Positions 22,810 to 34,738 of a DNA stretch of 64,000 nt are shown here, one piece after another. The stretch is from Malurus cyaneus samueli. Lineage: Eukaryota > Chordata > Aves > Passeriformes > Maluridae. The notes beneath the pieces were generated by a model that was not told the DNA's origin, ran no database searches, and saw only the letters and a list, made by a program, of their open reading frames with translations. The first letter of the stretch is position 1. Each line of letters opens with the position of its first letter. The stretch is taken from positions 20,358,322 through 20,422,321 of the forward strand of contig CM019216.1 in assembly GCA_009741485.1 (NCBI GenBank), in the 5' to 3' direction. A program made the position numbers and the translations under genes.

Positions 22810-24621
22810 GCTACCACCAGTTAATGCAAAATATATATTTTCATTGCAAAGCTAAAAATATTTTAAGAATCAGTTTATTGCAAATTGGAATTTTTAACAG
22901 TTTCTATAATAATAATTATGTTTTATCAGTTTAAAATAGATTAATCTTAAATTGCCTAGTTACAGTTTAAACAAACAGAATTTAAGGTCATTTTTTCCTA
23001 ATCGATTTCAACCAAATTTCCCTTAAAATTTGGTAGCTACATAAATATCATAAAATATCATACCCAGAAACACATTAGATGAATTTTTGAATGTAGTCTA
23101 CTGCACTTTGAAATCTATTTTCCTTTCCATTCCTGCATTTATTGTGTTCAGTTATGGCAGACCCTGGAGACACAGTTGTGAATATGGTGCCAGGTGATAT
23201 GAAAACACAAATTAGTTTCAAGGGTTACTAAATACCTGTTAATTTTACAGGTATTCATCAACATTGGATCAAAGACTTGATTACAAAGCCCATGCCTAAT
23301 TTTAATAAGGCTTTTGTGATACCCACATCATCCCTTTATAATGAAATAAATTGCTTCTGTGTTCAACCTTTTAAGGCTTCTGATTTTGTTCAATATCTGC
23401 CGAAATTGTCCGACTTCATTCTACTTTTCTTATTCCTATTTAGTTTAGATTATTTACCAAATGAAAAACAGAAGTTCGCAATGTGGGATTCTTGGTTTTG
23501 GTTTTGGTTGTACTTCAAGGGGAACGAAAATGGAAAAGAAACAAAATACATGGTTTTACCATCCAGCGTGATTCAAGAAATGGAGACCTTGGAAAGGTAA
23601 TGATTTTACATCCACATACAACAACATTTTTTTTAATATACAAGCCACAAAAAAAAAAATATATATAATAACTGTGGCAATGAGCATGTGGCATTTTCCA
23701 TGGATAAAGTTTAAAGCAATCCTTCTGAATATCTGTAGAAAGTGATTGTTGGAAATATGCCCCACAATATTTCTGGAGCACAAATTGCGAGCCTTTGCGA
23801 AAGTCCAATGTGTTTTACAGAGTTTTTTATGGTCTGTAAGGAAAATAAACTGATTTATGCTTACTCTGCTCTGTCCCACATGCACATGCATAAGTGCCCA
23901 TCCAAGCTTGAACACAAACATTAAAAGAGCATTAGAAAAGCCACTGAAGTAAAGCACTGCAAAGCCAAGACATGCAAGAATTTGCCACCTGTGCAGATAC
24001 ACCTTCTCCCTTTGTCACACACACTGCCTCCTGGAACCTATAATTCCCTGATTCTTCTTCCAAAGATTCCATGCCTTAAGAACAGATGCTGCTCATTAAG
24101 CTAATCATTAATCAATATTTTATTTTACCCCAATTATTCAAAACGGCGTGCAAAGTCTGTTCTGCTTTGAAAAACTAGATATAAGCAATTCATGTCTAAT
24201 ATTGGTGATACAAAACCTCTTTGGTATCACAAATAGATGAATACACAAGACATACGGCACAAATATATATATACATTCATATTTATCTGAGTGTATACAA
24301 ATATTGGATTGTTTCTGTTCACCTTTCACTGCCCTAGTGCAAACAATGACATTCTCACCTCAGTGAAACATGGACTAACCATGTCTTCGTTCCATTTCAG
24401 GTTCATTTTGGTGCTCCATGGAGTCTATGAGCCTTCTCCATTCTGCCAGAGAAGGAGATAATTCTCCTGTGAAGTCGAATGCCAACCTGATTGCTTCAGT
24501 TTTCTATGTGCTTGTTTTTGTTTTTTTTTTTCCAGTGGTGATGTGTCACCATAGGCCTGCTGGAAAATGCATTTCTCCTTCTGAGTTGATTCAGAAAATC
24601 TTCCAAACTATTCTATCTTCT

Positions 24622-24658
24622 TTGCAGCAAGTTATTTAACTTGCAGCAAGTTATTTAA
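24622..24658. repeat. 19-bp perfect tandem duplication
   Basis: TTGCAGCAAGTTATTTAA occurs at 24622-24639 and again at 24641-24658, separated by one C. Being identical, it is recent, polymerase-slippage-like, or a small assembly artefact. Confidence 0.95.
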
Positions 24659-26802
24659 TGTATTTTATAACCTATACAGTTGTTCAGTTGGTCCAATAAG
24701 AATAAATTCAGGTGAGTACTTTGGCAAGATATTAATAGAAAAAAAAAAGAATTTTTGAAGAGAAGTGAACTTGGAGTGTGAAGTCAGAAAAGTGTGGACA
24801 GGGGCTCTGCTGACCTGGGATGTGCTTAAGAGTGAGTTGAATTGCTCTCTGTGCTCCATGGGCACTGTGGTCTCTTTTGACTGGAACATAAGCACAGACA
24901 TTGCTGCCATGTGACCATTGACACCAAAGTGCAAATGCCTCAATTGCAGCCCAGAATCTACCCATCTGCTTGCTGTGTATGGTCACAACAGATTTGATCC
25001 AATACCAGTAATCCTGAAGGTGGATTTACTGAAGAATTGAACCATTTTTGAACCACCTTTGTTCCATCTTATGTCTAAATATCTACTCCCAGATTGTCCC
25101 ACAGCCTTAGGCAGCAGAGCAGCCAGCAGACCTTGCTATGGACACAACAATTCCTTCAGGGAAAGTCCAGCATTAAAAAACTTCTTGGATTATCTCAGCC
25201 ATTTAGCAAATTGTGGTAAAATAGAGCCCAAAATACATTATTTCCCCAACCTGGCAAAGACTCTCACTCGATAAACCACGATATGTGTCTGTTCAGGTCT
25301 GCTTTACTTGTGGCTCTGCATGTGGTTACTCATGGCCTGTGTTGGACAGGAAGGGGAGAAATTCCTTCTCTCCACCTTACACGGTTTCGATATATCTGGT
25401 TAAAGCCTGCTGCAAGGGTATGGGAAGAGCAGATTTAGACTTTTCTCAGGCTAAAACTGCCCTGCTGCTCCAAATCTGAGATTCCCAGGACAATGTTTTA
25501 ACCACGGGGCCATTATGCAAAAGATGAGTGTTGGCAGCACCTCTCCTGGCAGGTGTGAAGCACACTGCTCTCACTATCCATGCCCAAAGGTTTGATTTAC
25601 AGACCTATGCCCAAAAGAAAGTTTCTTGCCTTGGATAAATCTTTCCTCGAATTCTACAAAACCAAGGCATGGATGGTGTTTCATACCAACCACTTCCCCC
25701 AGCTGGCTCAAGTGTTTAACCACTGAGTAGGTACCTGCCTAAGGCACTTTTCCCAAGTTTTCCAAAATTCAGCAGAATTAACTGTTGGTGTACAGGAAAT
25801 GTAGGCACCTTAATCTGTAAGGTGAGTTCTGGAGAGACTGATTTTAAGATGAGCGGATGCTAAAAATGTCAGCCCCCAACCCCTTTTAGGATCTGGGCTA
25901 TCAGCCCATTCAAAGCCATTTATAGTCAAAAGAACAATCTTCTTTATACTCCACAAGTTTGGAGACAGACACCCGGCAAATATCTTTCACTTCTTTATGA
26001 AGGAGGAGACTTATATGTGGTTCCATGTTTTAGAGAAACTCAGATAAATTAGAAATTCAAGTACAATTATCCAGGTAGGCATCCACAGTCTGAATCAATC
26101 TACCCATCTCATTTTTTACTGTGCACTGTGAAACCAAGAGGGAGAGAGGAAGGGACATGGCTGTCATTGATCCATCCATGTGCAGGAAGTGATAATCCTC
26201 TAAAAATCAAGGGAGAATCAGTAGAGAAGTTCATTTCTCTGTATATACAAAGAAAAGCTCCCAGCTACTTACGGCATAAATTACCAGCACAGCTTTATGA
26301 CCAGAAGTGATTCTTCACACAGAATATAATTGACCAGTGAATACTTTAGTATTTTGCAGAGAGCTTTGGATCCTAAAAGCCTACAGGTGCTGACTGAAGA
26401 AGTTCCTAGAAGAGAAATTCATGGAAAGCTATTAAAAATAAAGTTTCAAACCTGGCTCAGCCCAAATCCAGAACTTCCTAGAGGCTGGAAGAACATTTTG
26501 TGTTCACTGCATGCACCCAGTTACTGTGTTGTCCCAGAGATATTCACCCCCAGTTGTGGTCAGAGATGACCAGCTGGGGTTCAGTAAATGAACCTTCATT
26601 TCCAATAAGGAAACTTAGATGAGCTCCCTGAGCTTTAAAGAAATGAAATGTATTGGAAGTGTGTGAAAAAAAAAAATAAATCTGTGTCATCCCTGCCTTC
26701 AGTCATGGCCTTTGTTTGTTATACCAACAAGTAAAGCAAGGAGGATCTCAAGGTTCTACCAGCGACTGACACTTATCCATTGCTCAGACAAAGGTCTCAC
26801 AA

Positions 26803-26842
26803 AGGTAGAATAATTCTTTCAGAGGTAGAATAATTCTTTCAG
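26803..26842. repeat. 20-bp perfect tandem duplication
   Basis: AGGTAGAATAATTCTTTCAG is present twice head to tail with no spacer and no mismatch. Confidence 0.96.
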
Positions 26843-27058
26843 AGTCCCTAAATTCAACTCTGGAAATAGGAAATTAACAGATGCTTGTACAAAGTCTTTA
26901 CTTAGTGTTGCTGTTCCAAAATGCAGAAATACACCTCATCCGGTATCCAGGCAAGGGTATCGTTCGCAACCATGTGTTTGAAATAATTTATATTTTCTGT
27001 GAAGTGTCTGTGAAGAGTTTCAAAAACAAAACAAACAAAAATTGTTGTAAATTATCTC

Positions 27059-27207
27059 AGAATCACAGAATCTGAGAGTTTGGGTTAGAAGAGACCTAAA
27101 AGGTCAGCATTCCAACAGCCCTGACATGGGCAGGAACACCTTCCACTATCCCAGGTTGCTCCGAGCCCTGTCCTACCTGGTGTGCCTGTGCCAGGGTCTC
27201 ACCACCA
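27059..27207 (-). mobile_element. CR1 LINE 3' end, antisense
   Basis: CAGAATCACAGAATCTGAGA, TTTGGGTTAGAAGAGACCTA, ACATGGGCAGGAACACCTTC, CACTATCCCAGGTTGCTCCG and GTGCCAGGGTCTCACCACC. The part between CTACCTGG and TGCCTGTGCC is shortened. It lies about 45 bp before the A/C-only tract. Confidence 0.94.
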
Positions 27208-27252
27208 TTTTATCCTTCATTATTTTGATGTTTTGAAAAACAAATATAAAGT

Positions 27253-27401
27253 ACCAAAAAAAAAAAAAAAAAAAAAAAACAAACAAAAAAAAAAACCCAC
27301 AAAAACAACAACAAAAAAACAAAAACAACAAAAAAAAACAAAACAAAAAAAAAACCAAAAAAAACCAACCAACCAAACAAACAAACCACAAAAAACCCCA
27401 C
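27253..27401. repeat. 149-nt A/C-only low-complexity tract
   Basis: Only A and C occur over 149 bases: a run of 24 A, then A runs split by C, ending in a CCAACCAACCAAACAAACAA pattern. Frames of 63-114 aa on the minus strand through it are poly-Phe/Val/Cys artefacts, and the 78-aa plus frame is poly-Lys. Confidence 0.95.
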
Positions 27402-28091
27402 TATTTGCCATACTATAATGAGATTATTTTTCCAACCATTTAGCCCAGTCAACAACAGCTCCCTATAGACTGGGTTATCTTTCCTCATCTCCAATGAGCA
27501 GCAGTGTTGTGTGGTGGTGCAGGACAGAAATATTACAGAGACACTTGTGCACAAAAAAAACTATTGTCATTTGTTTTTAAAAGAGAAAATGGAAAGACCA
27601 TAGTCAGACTGGGTTCAAATAGATCAATTTTGTACTCTGAGCCTTCATTGCCAGAGAAGTAGAGAAATCTTCATCTGCAATGACTGATGCTGCCAGCCTG
27701 TACAACCAGTCAAAGAAGTAATCTGATTCAAAGACAGGGTTAAGCAAGAGATATCACTCACAAGGGTTTTTTCCTGTCAAAAAATTAAGAAAGAAGAAGA
27801 AAGGATTGTGTCATAAGGAGGTTCAGTATTTCCTTTTGTGCAGTCAATGGAAAAGCTCCCATTTGCAGCCTTGATCTCAAAAACAAGAGTGTAACAAGTG
27901 TGATGGATAGATTCATACCAGAGGTCCAGAATACACCTAAATTCACACAGAATAAGGATGGAATATCATTCTAAAAGGAGAGAAAGCACCAAAGAGTGTT
28001 GTAATGGTCTTGTTTGACTTTAAGGGAATTTATCACAAAATAACAAGCGCTTTACTTTTGGTGTCTGGCTTAAATCTGACTCGGAATATAA
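27402..28091. other. Unique DNA with one arm of a diverged repeat
   Basis: No gene or known family. Positions 27781-27860 resemble 28587-28670 in the same orientation, described under the repeat entries. The rest is unremarkable. Confidence 0.5.
27781..27860. repeat. Diverged direct repeat, copy A
   Basis: GGATTGTGTCATAAGGAGG...CTTTTGTGCAGTCAATGG AAAAGCTCCC matches copy B (28587-28670) GGATTTTGTCACAAGCAGG...TTTTTTGCAGGCAGTGG AAAAGTTCCT in the same order and spacing. The two may be an old local duplication or two copies of an unnamed dispersed element. Judged by eye. Confidence 0.5.
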
Positions 28092-28236
28092 AATCATAGA
28101 GTGGTTTGGGCTGGAAGGGACCTTAAAGCTCATCTCACTCCAACCTCCTGCCATGGGCAGGGACCCCTTCCAGAGACCAGGTTGCTCCAAATCCTTTCTG
28201 ACCTGGCCTTGAGGATACTACATCCTTGAGGATGGG
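28092..28236 (-). mobile_element. CR1 LINE 3' end, antisense
   Basis: AATCATAGAGTGGTTTGGGC, TGGAAGGGACCTTAAAGCTC, TCCTGCCATGGGCAGGGACC, CCAGGTTGCTCCAAATCC and TGACCTGGCCTTGAGGATAC. The tail is well preserved; the upstream part fades after TTGAGGATGGG. Confidence 0.95.
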
Positions 28237-31200
28237 TGAGAAGCTGAGCCCTGCTTTCACCAGATGTGTATTTTCTGTCCTAGGCTACACAAAATGATTT
28301 GTAAGGCTCAATTCCAGGCAGATAAATGGCACATCACTCAGCTGGTGCAGACTGGCACTCCTGGTGACACTGCTCATAGACTGAACAGGGAAGATGGATG
28401 AATATTTCTCATGTGGACTTTTCCAGTCTATGGACATCCCCTCCAGGTCAGGACTGGGAGGCAATTTCACACATTTTATTTTTTTTTTCTGCCCTCATGT
28501 GTCATGCATAATCCTGGAATTGCCTACCAAGAAAGCAGAGGACTCTTCCTCCCTAGACAGGAACACCAAATTTCTTCACTGGAAGAAATTTTAAAAAACA
28601 GTAAAGAACGGGATTTTGTCACAAGCAGGGTTTGTATCTCACTTTTTTTGCAGGCAGTGGAAAAGTTCCTACATCTATACTTAAGCCAAAAGACAAAGTA
28701 GGAAACTGCAGTAGCTGGAATCTAACATGAGAGCCAGAGGCATGTGAAACTCAGCTATTTCCAACTGCACAAACCTGTGCAAACATGGCTTTCATTTTTC
28801 TTCCTCCTAAAATTCCCTGGTAGTTATCAGCTTCTAATTTCCTCCTAAAAAATCCCAGTAAAATTTAAAGAAACAAAGCACCACTTGGCTGTGTTCTGTA
28901 ACAAGAGCTTTTGCATAGGGCTAATGTGAAATTTCACTGTTCCTTTCTGCTCAAGGGTCCGGAAACCTTTGCAATTACTTGGCTTGATGTCCAGTCATTT
29001 ATAATAGGAGCTTATTAATTTATTTTCTTTCCTATTAGAATGGCCAGTAACTTGTGTTTAGCCCAAAGCATCCAGCACTGTCCCAAAGAAATCCCTGCTG
29101 TTATCCAGAAGGTGATTTGTAACAATCTAAGAGGCAGTTTGGGTACAACCTCTCCCTTTTAGACAGTGAAAGGATTTAGGTTTGGATGGCTGGATCATGG
29201 CAAACAGCATCAGAGCCAAGGAAAATATCCCAGCCCTGTTTCACCTGCAAGCACAGGAAAAGTGAGGAAATGGTTCCTGCCTTCTCCACTGTCCATGAAA
29301 GGAAGCTCAGTAAATAATTTTAGAATATAGATGAAATTTGAAGATAGCTGGATTCAAATTACCTCTCTGAGATTGCAGAGGGAATTTAGTAATGAGCCAT
29401 TAAAGTCTAAATTCAATACCTCAACACAAGACCATCTCCTTTTTCAAAACTTAATTTATGTGTAAGGAGTAGTGGACTGGTCTTGAGTATTTATGTTTCT
29501 GGAAATTAAGTTTTTATATCAGACCTCAGAGAACTTCTACGTGATCATGCCCAGTTCCACACACTATCAGCCCTTCCCTTCAGTGAACTGTAAAATAAGA
29601 GGAGAAACTGCTAATTAAAGCTCTTACAAATGCCAGAGACTGAGCAGACTGCACCAGCTCCTCCACGTAATGGAGTCCCAGCATTATAATGAGTGTTCTT
29701 CCAATGAAGGAAAGACATATGATGATGGGTTTGTGAAGATGGTATGGATCTGCCTGGGCTGGTTTTGTACTATCTCAAAAAAAAAAAAAATTTAAATGGC
29801 ATTTGGGTACATGAAATTTTGCAATCAGATGACTCAACTCTTGTTTGCTTATCAGTAAAACTGAAGGCCAAATCTCAACTGTTCTAATCCCATTAAATGG
29901 TTTCTTTTATTTTTTTTCTCCTTTTATTTTTAGTTTGTTTGTGTGATACCAGTTCAGACATTATCCATCCTGCAGTGTCATTTCCCTTTGAATCCCATGG
30001 GGATAAATTAGCCAGACTTCCCCCATCAGATGATTACTCTGCAAAGTGGAATAAAAGTGTATGCTGAGCATCCCTGCACAAGTTGAAATTAAATTTGGAT
30101 TCATGGATTTCTGTTTGCTGTCCTCCCTGAACTTTTCTGTTTCCTCTCTAGGACTGTGAAATGGCTACATGGGTCAGATCCAATATGAGGTGGAGAGAAC
30201 ATGTAGGAAAAACATGTTCAGCTCTTCCAGGAGTAAAATCCAGGGCTTCAAGACTACCTGGGAAGACAGTTTTTTCATAACTGTCTTCCAGATCTTAAGA
30301 TTGTTTCCGGTTGCTTGGGGATTTGGATTGTTTGGGATTGTTTTGGGTTACCTGGGGTGGTTGGGAGGAACTCCTCCCATTTTTTCATTCCCTCTGGCTC
30401 TTTTCCAGGTGCCAACAGCCTCAACGTAATCCCTCATCTGCCTTGTGCAACACTGCAATTCTTCCCAAAGAACCAGGAAAACACAACTGAGTCCTCAGGA
30501 ACTGGCAGTGAATGAAAATCAAGCAGAGCCTACTTTGCTTGAAAGTTTTTTCAGAAGATGCAGTGCCCATAAATGTGTTCTTTGCTGCCCCACATGCCAG
30601 AAATTGCAGCTACCGTAGACAAGGGGCAAAATAACCTGGAAATCATGGTGATTTCAGCCAACCAACTGAAATTCAGCCCAAGATTCCTATACAATTTTTT
30701 TTTTAATGTGATGCTGTAATAAAAAAATGGAACCAGAGTGGTCTTGGCTTTTTTGCTCTTTTAATCTCTATTCAGGCAATTTGCTGAATAGACCTACCAG
30801 AATGGAAAGCATTATATATATAGTGGAAAAAAAATTTAAGATCCTTGGATGCCTACATTTCCCCAAATTTCTATCTGCTCAAAACCAAACTTGGGAAAAA
30901 TCCAAATTTACTACTGTGTTTTAACATGTAAGAATAATTTTATAGGACCACTTATTGACTTAATCCTGCTGACTTTCTATTCTATAGACAGATATTAATA
31001 TATAATATTATTATAATCTAATACTTATATTGAATCTTATGATTAAAGGATGAGGGAGGTATTGACAGCATGCCACTACATCTGCATTACAAATAAAAAA
31101 ATTTTTTTGAAAATACTAAGGTCATTTATGTAGATGCTAAATTAAGAGTGTTTGTCAAATCTTCACTCTAATGTGAAAAGAAGATTTCCTCTTAACATCC

Positions 31201-31426
31201 TTGCTCTGCTGAAGTTGGAACAGGTTGGAAAGAATCTCTACAATTCCCCTGGATTTAGTGGGTGAAGCTCCTTTAATCAAGTATGCCGATGAGAGAACCT
31301 TGGGGTCAGTGAACTTTAAGGATAAGATAGGTCAGGAACTTTGAGAAACAGTGGAAATGTTACAGCTGTCAACATTTTCCTGATCAGAAAAACCTATTAA
31401 TGTCTTACAATCTTCCTAAAACCTAA
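28237..31426. other. Unique DNA, no gene seen
   Basis: Copy B of a diverged repeat lies at 28587-28670. An A14 run is near 29777. A perfect 8-bp hairpin, TGGGAGGA-AC-TCCTCCCA, is at 30362-30379. The 96-aa (28411-28701) and 86-aa (30169-30429) frames are not recognisable. AT-rich from 30930 to 31130. Confidence 0.5.
28587..28670. repeat. Diverged direct repeat, copy B
   Basis: Second arm of the repeat described at 27781-27860, lying about 800 bp downstream in the same orientation. The antisense CR1 at 28092 sits between the two arms. Confidence 0.5.
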
Positions 31427-31738
31427 AGAGGCTCCAAGAGAGCTGGAGGGAGACTTTGGGCAAGGGCCTGGAGGGACAGAACAGGGGGGAATGGCTTAAT
31501 ACTGAAAGAGAGCAGGTTTAGGTTGGATATTAGAAACAAGTTTACTCAGAAAGTGGTGAGGCCATGGCACAGGTTGCCCAGTTGAATCTTCTCCACCCCT
31601 GGAAGTGTTCACAGCCAGGCTGGGCTGGGCTTGGAGCAGCCTGGTCCAGTGGAAGACATCCCTGCCCATGGAAGGGGTTGGAATGAGATGATTTTTAAGG
31701 TCCTTTTCACCCCAAACAATTCTGTTCTGTGATTCTTT
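31427..31738 (+). mobile_element. CR1 LINE 3' end, about 310 bp
   Basis: One of the longer sense copies: AGAGGCTCCAAGAGAGCTGG, GGGCAAGGGCCTGGAGGGAC, AGGTTTAGGTTGGATATTAG, TGGTGAGGCCATGGCACAGG, TTGCCCAGTTGAATCTTCTC, GCTTGGAGCAGCCTGGTCCA and ATGATTTTTAAGGTCCTTTT, ending ATTCTGTTCTGTGATTCTTT. It keeps the AGAGCTGGAGGGAGACT segment that shorter copies lack. Confidence 0.96.
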
Positions 31739-32330
31739 GTACTAATATGGCTTGATCTACTGAAATTGCTCTGATCTTTAACACGTCAATCACCAGAACT
31801 CATTCCAACAAAGGATGAGGAACCCATCCTCTGAACCTTTTACAGATACAGTTTGGCGTTATTCCACTGTTCTACAGTTGTGGAAACTGAGGCACAGACC
31901 TGTGGCCAGAGCAAGCTGTAGATCATGGACCTGTCATCGGATATAAGTATCAGAAAATTTTTGAGTTCTGTCTCTGTGTCAGAAACAGAATAATCACCTT
32001 TATTCACTAAATGATCCATTAATAAATTAAAATCAAGAAAGAGTAAAAGAAGAGTAAGATAAGAATATGCAGGGAAATAGATTTTATTTCTAGCAAGTTG
32101 TATCTTGTATGGGTGGAATCAAAATAGCTTCAAATAGCATAGGAAATGCACCATTCCTGTCACCTAGCTAAGAAACCCACTAGGGACAGCAAATCCCCCT
32201 GTAGCTGAATCCCAGAGCTCGTGGGCACGATATCTCTCCTGTGGGCTGCTGCAGTCAGCCCTGTCAATTCCAAAATCTTCCTTCCCTGCCTCTCTCCCAG
32301 ATGCATTTCCTTCCTCCACCGATTGCTGAC
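31739..32330. other. Unique DNA, nothing recognised
   Basis: AT-rich, with ordinary stops. Leads into the A27 tract and the repeat-poor, CpG-keeping block from 32.45 kb. Confidence 0.55.
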
Positions 32331-32449
32331 AAAAAAAAAAAAAAAAAAAAAAAAAAAGACAATTGCTGTAGAGCTGTATCAGAGATGCCATCTAATTATT
32401 TTTTTCTCTTTTTTTTTTTTTTTTCTTTCTTTTTTGGCATTGCATCTCT
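32331..32449. repeat. A27 tract, spacer, T-rich tract with inverted arms
   Basis: A27 at 32331-32357 is followed about 40 bp later by a T-rich tract (about 32398-32435). Inside, AGAGATGC at 32381-32388 is the exact reverse complement of GCATCTCT at 32442-32449. The A and T tracts can also pair. It may fold on single strands or simply reflect two homopolymer expansions. Confidence 0.8.
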
Positions 32450-34060
32450 GGAGGAGGAGGGAGGACAGGAGTTGCAAACGGGCACTGAAGAGGGGAGGAG
32501 GGGAAGAAGAGAAATATTCCTTGGCATTCCTGTTCGCTTTTGAAAAGGGACTACTTTCCTCACTCCTTATCCCTCCTGACAAGTACAAGCACTTTGGGCC
32601 CTAACTGGATGTGAACATTGTCAAAAGAAATTTGGGCTAAAGGGAGGCATCTGCAGTTCTGTTCCGATTGCGCTCGGTGCTGGAGCCACTTTTGCGAATG
32701 TGGCAGGGTGGCTGGTGGGCAGACACCAGTACAGATGGGAACTTCACATACTGTATGCATCATGACCAACTATAAAAACAGTCACAACGCATCACTTCTT
32801 ACCCGGCCAGTCTCCCTGGAACCTTCACTTCCAATTTCCATCTCGCTGACATTCACAGCTTACAGTGAGCTTTTATGTTTAAGCATCAGTACAGTATTAA
32901 TGCAGGAGAAAAAGGGCGGCTGGGCTAGCACAGCGAGGAATTAAACCTCTGATCTCGGCCAGACGTTGGAAGGGAGGAGCAATTCAAGGGGAATTGTGTA
33001 ACCAGACTCTGTGGAAAAGGTGGGGGGGAAACAGGGGATGGGAGTCAGGAATATTTTTTGACTCTGTGAACACACAGCAAGTGAGGGAGGTTCTTAAAAA
33101 GAAACATCGCAAGCAGGCACTCTCCCAAATTGTAATTTAATGCTTGGAATAATCCCATTGTGTCAGCTACTCACCGCCAAAGAACTGAGGATAAATATAA
33201 CTTTAAAAAAAAAAAAAAAATTAAAGGGATGGCAATTTGAACAGCTTAATGTTTCTTCAAAGGCTAAGTGATGGAAAGCAGCGCTGAAGTAAATTGACAA
33301 CTCAGAATTAAGTGGGTGCTGGCACAGCTCAGGTAAAGGTTTGACGGTAACATGAGCTTTCCGAAGTGTTTCCAAACTGAAGTATTATGAAAAGGTAAAT
33401 TATGTTTTGTATTCATGACTGAAAGCATTTTATTTTAAAGCGCTGCCGATGCTGTCAAGGTGGAGATTCGAGCTTTATGTACAGTGCCTCTAGCCCTGTG
33501 ATGTGAGTGAGGCAACATGACAGCTTGTAATAAGTAATTTTTATACAGTTGCATTTATCACTCAAGTAGGCTTGGCAATATTAAACACAGACCTTAAAAT
33601 GCTGCAGAAGAGGAAGGACAGGGGCTGGAGGCCATGTGTGCTGTGTGTGTGTGTGTGCTCTTGCATGAGTGTGTGTTTGTAACTTCTTTCTTTTTTTTTT
33701 GTCTTTCTCCAGGCCCATTCCCTGTTAATGTGGCACTTTTTAAGATATGCACCGAAATGCTTCCAAACTGTTAATACATCACTAAAAGGTTACAAACGAA
33801 ATGACCCCGTTTAGCCCAAAGGATGTTATTTTAGGCTTTAATGAATTAGACATTGTGACCATTTTCAGGCAAAAATCAATTGCCACAATTAACAAATTTG
33901 CGTGAGTCAAAATATTTACAAAACAAAGGCCCAGAAACCACATTCTTTGTTTCCCTTTCTCACTCCCTACCCTGTTTCCTCATTAACATCTTCATTTCCA
34001 TGAAAGTGTGAGGCATCAGCTCTTTCCCTGAGCTTGTAAAGGACAAAGTGTTGACAATTT
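32450..34060. promoter_or_regulatory. Candidate conserved non-coding block
   Basis: Repeat-poor, high-complexity DNA in an otherwise repeat- and AT-dominated window. Between 32640 and 32970 about eleven CpGs survive (for example CCGATTGCGCTCGGTG), a contrast with the flanks. Further on are TTTAAAGCGCTGCCGATGCT (about 33435), AAAATCAATTGCCACAATTA (about 33871) and AATATTTACAAAACAAAGGC (about 33910), which resemble homeodomain, FOX and SOX type sites. Short AT and GT runs at 33205 and 33640 interrupt it. Calling it an enhancer is inference: no alignment or chromatin data were used. Confidence 0.3.
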
Positions 34061-34594
34061 TCTTATTCTTTAGAAAATGCTCTTTTCTATTTTAACAGGT
34101 TTTCTTTTTTCTTTGTCATGAATATGTTAGGACAAGCTGAAAAGAGGTAGAGAATCCCCCTTCCTTCTCATAGAAGTAAAAATACAGTCAAATACACCAT
34201 TTGTGGATGAAAATTTTATAAAAAGAGAAGGCAATCTATTTTATGAGATTGCAATAAGAAGGGAACTTTCTTCTAGTCATGGGATTTACAGGAAGTACAG
34301 TTTGAGACTGAACCAAGGGTGATCAAGGGTCTCCAAGCCAAATGGTAACTCTTAAAAAAAAAAAAAGACCCATCTCTGTTATTATTCATATGACCCAGAT
34401 GAGAAAATTATGCATTTGCAGTGGGAGGTGTGTCTAACACGGGCACAGTGGCTGCCTCGGGACATCGGCTGGATGGGGAGAGGAGGACTTGAAGCTCGGA
34501 GTATCTGTGTGTCTGCATTATCAGGAGCTGAGGGTTTTGTGTTTTCCATGCTTATTTCAAGGTAAGAGAGTGTGACACACAGGATGGCATTTGT
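34061..34594. other. AT-rich unique DNA, nothing recognised
   Basis: An A12 run lies near 34353. A 114-aa minus-strand frame (34382-34726) runs through the adjoining CR1, and its start is the repeat's antisense translation. Confidence 0.55.
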
Positions 34595-34738
34595 CCCATC
34601 CCTGGAAATGTCCAAGGCCAGGTTGGACAGAGTTTGGAGCACCCTGGGATAGTGGAAAGTGTCCCTGCCCGTGGCAGGGGCTGGAAAGGGATGGATGATC
34701 TTTAAGTCCCTTCCAACCCAAACCATTCTATGATTCCA
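34595..34738 (+). mobile_element. CR1 LINE 3' end, well preserved
   Basis: CCCATCCCTGGAAATGTCCA, AGGCCAGGTTGGACAGAGTT, TGGAGCACCCTGGGATAGTG, TGTCCCTGCCCGTGGCAGGG, GATGATCTTTAAGTCCCTTC and CAACCCAAACCATTCTATGA. Sense orientation; it has few changes from the typical tail, so it is probably relatively young. Confidence 0.96.

Larger units (their letters stand above)
22810..27058. other. Long unique stretch, no gene seen
   Basis: More than 4 kb without a recognised dispersed repeat. The 107-aa plus frame (23277-23600) and 148-aa minus frame (23556-24002) overlap and have no identifiable domain; the minus one is Phe/Tyr-rich without an ordered membrane pattern. Two small perfect tandem duplications are listed separately. 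The blocks at 24780-25500 and 26110-26570 are less AT-rich and could hold conserved elements. Confidence 0.5.

Noticed and set aside
27173..27554. Poly-Phe membrane-like frames of 63-114 aa
   Set aside because: They arise from the A/C-only tract read on the other strand.
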